A DNA stretch of 64,000 nucleotides from Planctomycetota bacterium (GTDB lineage: Bacteria > Planctomycetota > UBA1135 > GCA-002686595), in the NCBI GenBank assembly GCA_028823345.1, contig JAPKBR010000013.1:1-64000 (forward strand). Direction: 5' to 3'. Positions 35,086 through 42,794 of this stretch are shown here, piece by piece; within the stretch, counting starts at the first letter, position 1; every line of letters starts with the position of its first letter. Under the pieces are notes generated by a model that was given only the letters and a program-made list of their open reading frames with translations, was not told the DNA's origin and made no database searches. The translations under genes were made by a program, and so were the position numbers.

Positions 35086-37266
35086 ATGAAACACTCGCCT
35101 TATCGCCCACTGCTCTTGATTCCGATTCTGGTGGGCCTGAGCCCCACTCTCGCGGCTCAGTCCATAGACCCCAATCACCCCGGGATACTCGGTCCGGTCC
35201 TCTCTGAAATAGAGGGATCTCCGGTGCGTATTCCCCATACCGACCAAGCCACTGGAAGCCAGCAGAATAATCTGGTTGGACCGGTGGTGTCCAATGATGC
35301 AAATGGGGAGCTAAGCCTCCTCGGTCATCCTATTACGGAAGTGCGCAGCCCGAATGCTGCGATGCGTGATGCCTTGCGTGAATTGTCGATCGCTGCCGGT
35401 AACGGAGATCAGCCTGGGATGCAGGCCGCTGCCTCGGAGCTCGAGAGTATTTTGCTTGGGACCACCGAGGGCCGTATCTACGACGGCTTCCCAATGTTGA
35501 ACTACAACCAGAGTATCGCTGCCCCTGGGCAGGTGCCCGGCGAATACAAGATGAAGATCCTGACTGACACAGGCCTAACTGAGCCCGGGCTCGGGGGAGG
35601 ATTCGGAACTCCTCGCAAGATCTGGGAAATGGATGTGAACTACCTGTGGTACGACGGCCAATTTGACAGCGATACGTTCTTGTTCAAAGTGCCCATTGGT
35701 GCGCATCCCATGGACACGATGCGAATCAACTACAAGATTTACTCCTTGGTTTATGAGGAGTTTTCGCCCACCACGGTCATGCTGGATTTCCGTTACACCG
35801 GTGGGGTCAACATGCCCTTCAAGGGCTTTGATTCGGTGTGGCAAGCGATCGACAGGGACTCCGTTACGGAGCTCACCGTTGCACACCCCCCGGTCGGGAT
35901 GACCCGTGGCGTGTACAACTGGGGTTGGACGGTTCACCCTCCACGGATTCAATTTCTGCAGCCGGTTTACGAGATGGTGAATGGTCACACTGGAGCGCTG
36001 CAACTCGAGCCCCAGGGCTTCAGCTTTGCGGAACGCAACCGGACTCTCTCAATTGAGGGAATCGGCACGGCGGCTCCCGAGAAGAAAATGTACCAGGTGG
36101 TGCAAGCGGTTCTCTTAGGTGCGGGTGCCGGTGACATCCATGCGATGCTCAACGAAGAGGACTCGGGGCCTAGGGGCACTTGGCAGCAATGGTGCCATCT
36201 TGCGAAGTACCAGCGTCAGCTTCCTCCTGAGGCTAGAGATATCTTGACTTCAGAAGGCATTGGGGCCGGTACATTCGGACCCTATGACTTTGTCACGGTG
36301 TACCTGAACAATGAAATGTACGGAGCCGGGCCCGAGGGGGAATTTATCGAGGGCTGGAATCAGGGCGATCGCAAGAACGTCAAGGTGATCAACTTGGACA
36401 GGCACAGCCATTACTACCGGGTCGTCGATTTTGGTCCCAAGTTGCATGACGATATCGTGAACGGCTTCTCTGCGGGTTCGGAGAGCTTTGAAATCATGAA
36501 TTTCAAGCCCGCCTATGGGGCTCCGAAAGTTGCGGAAATGCAATGGCGTGCCGGCTGGGGTTTTAGGCCCCACTTGGATGTTGTTCAGCAACCCGACGTG
36601 TTCCCACGCCTGGGTGACCAACGGAAACTAACAGCCTTCAGCGACGGAGCCGGCCGCCGCCGGATGGGGTACAAGTTCGCAGATGTTGCGGGCGGTGAAT
36701 TCCGCTTCAACCCGCCCGGTTTCATTATCGGTTCGGTTGCGAATCCGAGTGCTTTTGGATTGAAGGAGGCTGACGGCAGTCCCGGCCTTGCGATTGGCCA
36801 GCTGACCGAGGGCTACGGGATAGCCAAGATGTGCTCTCACCGGAATCACCCCTTGGGTGGATTCTGCGGGCGTGATTTGGCTCCTTACAACCCCTGGGGT
36901 TTTTACAACCGCGACACGGATGGGGACGGCGTCAATGATGAACTTTGGTTCCCTCCCTTCCTGCGGAACCCCAACCCGCGAGAAGGGGGAGACATTATTC
37001 CTCCCACTCGGGCGTGGAAACCTTTCCTATGGATCAATCCCAACAATGGAACCCTTTTCATTGATCCCGCGAATCCCGATGCCGGTTATTGGGCGGATCT
37101 GACCTATTCCCATGGGCGGCCCATTCCGTCCGAGACTTCGGTGGACGTGATCATTGAGATGCCTAGGGCCGGGGGGCAACTGTTCTACCAGTTCGATGAC
37201 CTGTTCCATGACAATTCGATTTTCTCTCCTCACCCCACCTTTGCGGAGCCCGTTCAGGGCGGCTGA
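35086..37266 (+). CDS. Unrecognised 726-aa exported protein next to multicopper oxidase
   Basis: I do not recognise this family. The protein has a signal peptide (MKHSPYRPLLLIPILVG...TLAAQ, cleaved near residue 25) and no further membrane segments. It is unusually rich in Trp, Tyr, His and Met, with DRHSHYYRVVDFG and MCSHRNHPLGGFC as candidate metal or cofactor sites. D610-TDGDGVND-618 is a thrombospondin-3/EF-hand-like calcium loop. The ATG at 35086 is chosen for the signal peptide; an upstream ATG at 35017 would bury it. It precedes the multicopper oxidase by 59 bases on the same strand and is very likely co-transcribed with it and the SCO-cytochrome gene. Partner or scaffold of that oxidase is my inference. 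Confidence 0.85.
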   Translation: MKHSPYRPLLLIPILVGLSPTLAAQSIDPNHPGILGPVLSEIEGSPVRIPHTDQATGSQQNNLVGPVVSNDANGELSLLGHPITEVRSPNAAMRDALRELSIAAGNGDQPGMQAAASELESILLGTTEGRIYDGFPMLNYNQSIAAPGQVPGEYKMKILTDTGLTEPGLGGGFGTPRKIWEMDVNYLWYDGQFDSDTFLFKVPIGAHPMDTMRINYKIYSLVYEEFSPTTVMLDFRYTGGVNMPFKGFDSVWQAIDRDSVTELTVAHPPVGMTRGVYNWGWTVHPPRIQFLQPVYEMVNGHTGALQLEPQGFSFAERNRTLSIEGIGTAAPEKKMYQVVQAVLLGAGAGDIHAMLNEEDSGPRGTWQQWCHLAKYQRQLPPEARDILTSEGIGAGTFGPYDFVTVYLNNEMYGAGPEGEFIEGWNQGDRKNVKVINLDRHSHYYRVVDFGPKLHDDIVNGFSAGSESFEIMNFKPAYGAPKVAEMQWRAGWGFRPHLDVVQQPDVFPRLGDQRKLTAFSDGAGRRRMGYKFADVAGGEFRFNPPGFIIGSVANPSAFGLKEADGSPGLAIGQLTEGYGIAKMCSHRNHPLGGFCGRDLAPYNPWGFYNRDTDGDGVNDELWFPPFLRNPNPREGGDIIPPTRAWKPFLWINPNNGTLFIDPANPDAGYWADLTYSHGRPIPSETSVDVIIEMPRAGGQLFYQFDDLFHDNSIFSPHPTFAEPVQGG

Positions 37267-37325
37267 GCCGGACATATGCCGATCTCCTTCACCAAACTCC
37301 ATTCCACCTATACCTCCCCTTCACT

Positions 37326-40256
37326 ATGAAACGTTCTCCGAGTTCAAACAACGTGCCTACGCGAGCCTTGCAAGTTGGGTTTCTTTGTATTGCAGGTGTT
37401 TGTTTTGCAGTTCCTCTGTTGGGCTACTTTGGCCCCGGAGTCGGTGACCCGTCAGCCTGGACGGACTTGGTCATTGGTAGCGACCCTCACGACGGTCCTG
37501 AGGACATGATCGAGGGGACCTATGAAGGGGGCATCACCGGCACCCACGATGATACGACTGAGAATAATTCTCAAGATGGCAGGAACAGCATGCGGGGAGC
37601 TTGGAACATCCCCACTGGTGGTGTTCCCAGCCCTCTCTATGGGGCGGTTAGTTTTTCCCAGCAAATGTTTCGTTTCGAGGAGTTTGGCCCAGCGCCCATT
37701 GACTCAGCCCACCCCCCGGGGCTGAGCTTCCCTGCTCCGCCAACGAGTCAAGGTACACCCGATGGTGCCGCCCTGGACGCGTTCTTAGATCAGGGGCTGT
37801 ACCCGGCACCTACCGTTGCAGCCAACACCACGGACCAGAATCCCTGGAAGCCGGAAATTGAGGCATACCTGGGATACCCCTTGCCCGAGTCTCCCGCAGA
37901 GGGGCGTCCGCCCGGGGAAGGTTGGGCGCACCAGCGTTGGGACGAGTTCCGACCGCAGGTGGCCTTCAACACCGCACAAGCTGGCGCCAGAACCAATAAT
38001 GGCATGCGGGACCACCGTCAATTGCACGGCTACCATACGGGCGAATTCGGTCCCGGGGGGCTGTATCACAACACTGCCGGTATTCCTGCAACAAGTGGTA
38101 CGACTGCTGGCATTGACATTCGATTCCACCCGGCCATGCCGATTCAGCACCCGCATACCCTTTGGACTTGGGACGGCACCTTTCCTCCCAAGCTGCTGAA
38201 TGCGCGTTATGGAGAGTCGCTCATCATGCGGCATTACAATGCGCTGCCCATTGATATTGCAGCCAATCGCGGATTCGGTGCGCACACTATCTCGACTCAC
38301 GAGCACAACGGGCACAACCCGGCGGAGAGTGACGGTTACTTCAACGCGTTCTTCTTCCCCGGCCAGTTCTATGACTACCGCTGGCCGATGCTCCTCGCGG
38401 GTCACGACTCAATCAACACTGATGCGACTGATCCGAGAGCAGGGAGGCCTGACGGGAGTGGTGGAATCATCAATGTTCCCGGTGACTACCGTGAGACCAT
38501 GAGCACCCACTGGTTCCATGATCACATGCAGGACTTCACCGCGCAAAATGTCTATAAGGGCAACGTGGCGATGATGAACTATTACTCATCGATCGACCGA
38601 GGAAACGAAGTTGTCAATGACGGCATCAACCTGCGCCTCCCCAGCGGAGACAAGCTCGATTGGGGCAACCGCGACTATGATGTCAACCTGGTGATGGCCG
38701 ACAAGGCCTGGGACGACCAAGGCCAGCTTTGGTACAACCCGTTCCAGAACGACGGCATGTTGGGCGATCACCTGCTGACCAACTGGCTCTACCATCCCTA
38801 CCTTGATGTGCGTGCGCGCCGTTATCGGTTCAGGATCTTGAACGGCAGCGTTGCGCGTTACTATAAGTTTGCTCTGGTGAAAAAGGTTGACGGTAAGAGT
38901 GGAGCTATGCAAGGCCCCTATGGTTCCGGTGTCTCCTATGACCGCGTTCCTTTTCACCTGATTGCGAACGACGGCAACATCATGGGCCATGCGATCCCCA
39001 TGGACGGGACATCTGGCCTGCTTGCGGCCGAGCTCCCCGTGATAGGCATTGCCGAGCGCTTTGACATTGTCGTTGATTTTAGTCAGTTCGCTGAAGGAGA
39101 GACCCTCTACTTCGTCAACCTGCTGGAGCACTTCGGAGGTCGCGCTCCTGAGAGCCCGATTCCCTTGGAGAGCATCCTGAGCGAAGACTACAAGGGCGTT
39201 GCCACGGATGTGGATGGCGATAGCATTGCGGACCGCTACGATGGGGGGGATCCCGCAGTGGGGCGCTTCCTTGAGTTTCGAGTCAAGGCCATGCTGCCTG
39301 GGGTACAGGATAACTCAATCGACCTCGCCGACTATGAGCCTGGCGGGCTGATGTTGGCGCGGCAACCCACTTTCACCGCGGCCGAACTAGCGAATGCCCG
39401 CCGCAGGGAATTCCAGTTTGGGCGTACCCAAAGCACAGACGGAACCCCTTGGGTGGTGCGGACCCTCGACGGAGATTTCAATGCGGATGCGCGCCGGATC
39501 ACGGCCGCACCCAATGCAAGTGACGTGGAGATCTGGACTATCCGCAATGATACGGGCGGCTGGAGCCACCCAGTTCATGTTCACTTCGAGGAAGGAACCA
39601 TCCTGAGTCGAGGGGGGCAAACGCCTCCCCTGTGGGAACGCTTTGGGCGTAAGGATGTATACCGTGTCGGTCCCGATGAGCACGCGGGGCAAACGGTTGA
39701 GTTTGCGATTCGCTTTCGCGAATTCAATGGTAGCTACATGGAGCACTGCCACAACACGACCCACGAAGACACGGCCATGCTTCTCCGTTGGGACATTGAG
39801 TTCCCCGGTCAAGTCAAGTTGATGCCTTCTCCCTTGCCCACATGGGCCGGCGTGAAGTATGTGGACTCTTTCTCAACGGCGCATTCCCGATCCGGCGATA
39901 GCGTGGGGGCAGGGATGGATCCCCCCCCGTCTGCCGGAGGGCGCGGTGCAAGCACTGCGGTCCTTGCGGGTAATCAGCCGCCCCGGGCCATGCCGGATTC
40001 TGGTCAAGTGGCTGGGGGACGGGGTGTGATCTTGAATCTCCTGACGAACGACAGTGACCCAGACGGCGACCTGGACCTCGGTGGGATCACCATCATCGGT
40101 GACCCCAATGCTGGCATCGTTGAAGTTCTGGGCGCGGGGCGCGTGCGCTACACCACCAGAACGACTGTGGCTGGGTTGGATTCGTTCTCCTATACGGTTT
40201 CTGATCAAGCGGGGAATGTGTCGAACCACGCCACCGTTAGTATCCAGATCCAATGA
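37326..40256 (+). CDS. Large exported multicopper oxidase with C-terminal cadherin/Ig-like domain
   Basis: A 976-residue multicopper oxidase. The four copper-binding blocks are complete: HEHNGH at 325-330, HWFHDH at 395-400, HPVHVH at 748-753, and HCHNTTHEDTAM at 807-818. These give the trinuclear centre and a type-1 site with Cys808, His813 and axial Met818. A signal or anchor segment (QVGFLCIAGVCFAVPLLGY) is near the N-terminus. Residues after about 885 (NLLTNDSDPDGD...FSYTVSDQAGN) form a cadherin/VCBS-like module. At this size it is nearer MofA-like putative Mn oxidases than 500-residue laccases. It oxidises an unknown substrate and reduces O2. The stop overlaps the next start (ATGA). Confidence 0.92.
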   Translation: MKRSPSSNNVPTRALQVGFLCIAGVCFAVPLLGYFGPGVGDPSAWTDLVIGSDPHDGPEDMIEGTYEGGITGTHDDTTENNSQDGRNSMRGAWNIPTGGVPSPLYGAVSFSQQMFRFEEFGPAPIDSAHPPGLSFPAPPTSQGTPDGAALDAFLDQGLYPAPTVAANTTDQNPWKPEIEAYLGYPLPESPAEGRPPGEGWAHQRWDEFRPQVAFNTAQAGARTNNGMRDHRQLHGYHTGEFGPGGLYHNTAGIPATSGTTAGIDIRFHPAMPIQHPHTLWTWDGTFPPKLLNARYGESLIMRHYNALPIDIAANRGFGAHTISTHEHNGHNPAESDGYFNAFFFPGQFYDYRWPMLLAGHDSINTDATDPRAGRPDGSGGIINVPGDYRETMSTHWFHDHMQDFTAQNVYKGNVAMMNYYSSIDRGNEVVNDGINLRLPSGDKLDWGNRDYDVNLVMADKAWDDQGQLWYNPFQNDGMLGDHLLTNWLYHPYLDVRARRYRFRILNGSVARYYKFALVKKVDGKSGAMQGPYGSGVSYDRVPFHLIANDGNIMGHAIPMDGTSGLLAAELPVIGIAERFDIVVDFSQFAEGETLYFVNLLEHFGGRAPESPIPLESILSEDYKGVATDVDGDSIADRYDGGDPAVGRFLEFRVKAMLPGVQDNSIDLADYEPGGLMLARQPTFTAAELANARRREFQFGRTQSTDGTPWVVRTLDGDFNADARRITAAPNASDVEIWTIRNDTGGWSHPVHVHFEEGTILSRGGQTPPLWERFGRKDVYRVGPDEHAGQTVEFAIRFREFNGSYMEHCHNTTHEDTAMLLRWDIEFPGQVKLMPSPLPTWAGVKYVDSFSTAHSRSGDSVGAGMDPPPSAGGRGASTAVLAGNQPPRAMPDSGQVAGGRGVILNLLTNDSDPDGDLDLGGITIIGDPNAGIVEVLGAGRVRYTTRTTVAGLDSFSYTVSDQAGNVSNHATVSIQIQ

Positions 40257-41434
40257 CGATGAAACGAATCATTGCAATAGCCGCTGCTCTAGCCCTCCTC
40301 CCTGGGATTGGGATCTCCCAGGGATCCACTCCTCAGGCCGAGGCAGCACTGTCGAGTCCCTGGGGCTCCACGTATTTCCCCAATGTGGAACTGACGAACC
40401 ACAGGGGTGAAAAGGTTCGGTTCTTTGATGACCTGATCAAGGGCAAGAAGGTGATGATCAACTTCATCTACACCACTTGTGCGGACACATGCCCCCTTGA
40501 GACCGCGCGCCTTTCTGAAGTCGCGGAAATCCTGGGTGACCGTATCGGTGATGATATTTTCTTCTACTCGATCACCATCGACCCCGACCGTGACACGCCC
40601 GAGGTTTTGGCGGATTACCGTGAGCGATTTGGTGTTGGCGAGGGGTGGGATTTTCTGACCGGAAAAGATGAGGACCTTCTTCTTCTGCGAAAGAAACTCG
40701 GCCTCTATGTGTCCGAGGAGGACAAGCTCAATACCGATCATAATGTGAACCTGCTCATCGGCAATCAGACCACAGGGCAGTGGATGAGGCGTACGCCCTT
40801 CGACAACCCCTACGCCCTTGCAGGGCAAATTGGTAGTCGGCTCGGGGACTACCGAGAGGCGCGGGTTGGCGCGGGAGACTATGAAGATGCTCCGACCACT
40901 TTGCCCGAACTGAGTACAGCCGAGAAGCTGTTCTCGACCCGATGCGCTGTGTGTCATCGCATTGGGGTGGGGGATGGAAGAGTTCGGTTGGGTCCCAATC
41001 TTCTGGATGTGACACACCGTCGGGACAAGGAATGGCTCCGTCGTTGGCTGCTGGAACCTGACGTCGTATTGAACGAGGGTGATCCGATCGCGATTCAACT
41101 GCGCAAGGAATACAACGATGTTCCTATGCCCAACCTTGGCTTGATGAAATCTGAGGCAAGCATGCTTGTGGATTTCCTTGAGGTCGAAGGACGGCGGGTG
41201 GCCAAGGTCGAGGGTAACGCCATTCTGAGCGAGCTCCGGCATAAGCCGGTCATGGAGTGTTGCCAGAAAGATGAGCTGGGAACGTTGAAGGACGAACCCG
41301 AGCAGTCTGCCCAAGCGGGCGATTCGAGGGAGACAGGCCCCACCGGTTTGGGCCCGAGGACCCTGCCCTCACTCCTGATGGGGGGCTTCTTCACAGTGCT
41401 GGCGATGCTCATTGGGCGCAAGAAGCGGGTCTAA
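40253..41434 (+). CDS. SCO1/SenC-cytochrome c fusion with C-terminal membrane anchor
   Basis: A 393-residue fusion. A signal peptide (about 1-22) is followed by a SCO1/SenC thioredoxin-fold domain with C76-x3-C80 (TTCADTCP) and copper-ligand His163 (TDHNVNLL). A class I cytochrome c domain follows with heme site C231AVCH235 and probable axial Met292 (VPMPNLG). A second Cys pair (MECCQ) and a C-terminal hydrophobic helix ending in RKKRV close the protein. SCO proteins deliver copper or reduce Cys thiols of copper sites. Fused to a cytochrome and overlapping the oxidase stop by four bases, it probably matures the oxidase and/or carries its electrons. The role is inferred, the domains are clear. 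Confidence 0.93.
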   Translation: MTMKRIIAIAAALALLPGIGISQGSTPQAEAALSSPWGSTYFPNVELTNHRGEKVRFFDDLIKGKKVMINFIYTTCADTCPLETARLSEVAEILGDRIGDDIFFYSITIDPDRDTPEVLADYRERFGVGEGWDFLTGKDEDLLLLRKKLGLYVSEEDKLNTDHNVNLLIGNQTTGQWMRRTPFDNPYALAGQIGSRLGDYREARVGAGDYEDAPTTLPELSTAEKLFSTRCAVCHRIGVGDGRVRLGPNLLDVTHRRDKEWLRRWLLEPDVVLNEGDPIAIQLRKEYNDVPMPNLGLMKSEASMLVDFLEVEGRRVAKVEGNAILSELRHKPVMECCQKDELGTLKDEPEQSAQAGDSRETGPTGLGPRTLPSLLMGGFFTVLAMLIGRKKRV

Positions 41435-41450
41435 CCCCTCCGCGCGGTCC

Positions 41451-42758
41451 CTAGTCCGCCAGCATCCCCAGCAAGCGGTCTAGCACCCTTCTCCCCGCGA
41501 CGCGTAGGCCGTTGTGCTCTAGCTCGTCGGTTTCCCAAACCTGAAGGTGGGGGATCTGCTGGGCGGTTTCGAGGGACAGGTCCCGCGGGACGTACATGTC
41601 GTCGGTGTAGACCGCGGCGGCGGCAGGGACTTGGTTTTGAGCGAGAGCTTTTGGATCGTAGAGCTGGGGCCAGTCGGTCTTGGCAGCCAGGAGTTGGGCA
41701 GCATCCTTGATCGGTCGCAGGGCGCCGATTTCCTCGAACATGAAGGGATGGATCATTTCACCGTTCAGGTAGCGCAAGGGGCCGGGGCCCTCGGGGAAGC
41801 CCGGGAAGTTCTGGGCCACCGTTTGGGCGGCCCAATTGCTGGGGGCTTGTTGGGTGTAACAGGCCTCGTGCAGCACGGTGAAGAGCGGGTGGTGGTCGTG
41901 CAGGATCGCGCGCTCGTAGGCCCGCAAGAAAGCCCTGTCGGCGGGACCATCAGGGGACGCGGCGGCGGTCTCCAGCAGGTAGTGCAGGGCTTCGAATCCG
42001 TCGCCCATGCCGAGCCCCAGGCCAACCATGGAAAACCGTTTGGGCGTCAGACGGTCTCCGTCGGTCAGGCGAATGTCTTGCTCTTCCAATTGGGCATAGA
42101 GCTTGGTTAGGCATTCGGCGTCCTTGGGATAGCGCTTGAACCATTTGTCGTGCTTGCCGAGGCAAATCGGATAGGTGCGCGTGTAGACATCTTCGGCGGT
42201 GGCGGTCAGGCCGGGGATGCCGCCGGTGAAGAGGACTGCCGAGAGGCCTTCGGGCGCGCTTGAGAGGTAGCGCATGTTGCAGAACCCGCCGTAGCTTTGG
42301 CCCAGAGAAGTCCATGATGCGCCACCCGTGAAGTGCGGGCGCATGATTTCCAGGTCGCGCACGATGGAGTCCGAGCGGAAGTTGGCGAGGTAAGCGGCTT
42401 GCTCGACTGCACTGCCCATGCGCGCCACGCGCTCTGCTTGGATGGGGGTGCTGAGCCCCGTACCCCGCTCATCGGGAAGGAGTACATGGAACTGCTCGAG
42501 GGCACGTCCTAGCCAACCGCTGGTGTCCATGGGCCGCGGGGCCTCATAGCCTGGGCCTCCCTGTAAGAAAATCAACCAAGGTCGATCTTCCTCTTGGGCG
42601 CCAACGGCACGCACCTCACGGGCGAAGACTTCGATCTTTGGGCCGGCTGGATCGGCGTGATCCAGGGGAGCCTCGAACCGGTGGCCGCGGGTGACGATGC
42701 CGGCGAATTCAGCGTTCGGGTCGCTGCGTAGGGGGGCGAGTGGGGAGGGGATAGGCAC
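41451..42758 (-). CDS. Prolyl aminopeptidase-like alpha/beta hydrolase (S33 family)
   Basis: A 435-residue alpha/beta hydrolase of peptidase family S33. The oxyanion motif GGPGYEAP is followed by DERGTGLSTP and the nucleophile elbow GQSYGG (Ser). Catalytic Asp and His are plausible in YTDDMYVP and LEHNGLR. Proline iminopeptidases remove N-terminal proline from peptides. No signal peptide is visible, so cytoplasmic action is likely. The GTG at 42758 is the best start; no ATG is near. It converges on the SCO-cytochrome gene with only 16 bases between the stops. Family secure, peptide specificity inferred. Confidence 0.9.
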   Translation of the reverse strand: MPIPSPLAPLRSDPNAEFAGIVTRGHRFEAPLDHADPAGPKIEVFAREVRAVGAQEEDRPWLIFLQGGPGYEAPRPMDTSGWLGRALEQFHVLLPDERGTGLSTPIQAERVARMGSAVEQAAYLANFRSDSIVRDLEIMRPHFTGGASWTSLGQSYGGFCNMRYLSSAPEGLSAVLFTGGIPGLTATAEDVYTRTYPICLGKHDKWFKRYPKDAECLTKLYAQLEEQDIRLTDGDRLTPKRFSMVGLGLGMGDGFEALHYLLETAAASPDGPADRAFLRAYERAILHDHHPLFTVLHEACYTQQAPSNWAAQTVAQNFPGFPEGPGPLRYLNGEMIHPFMFEEIGALRPIKDAAQLLAAKTDWPQLYDPKALAQNQVPAAAAVYTDDMYVPRDLSLETAQQIPHLQVWETDELEHNGLRVAGRRVLDRLLGMLAD

Positions 42759-42794
42759 GGGAGAAGTGTACTCCCCCCGGCCAGCCCCTTGGGC

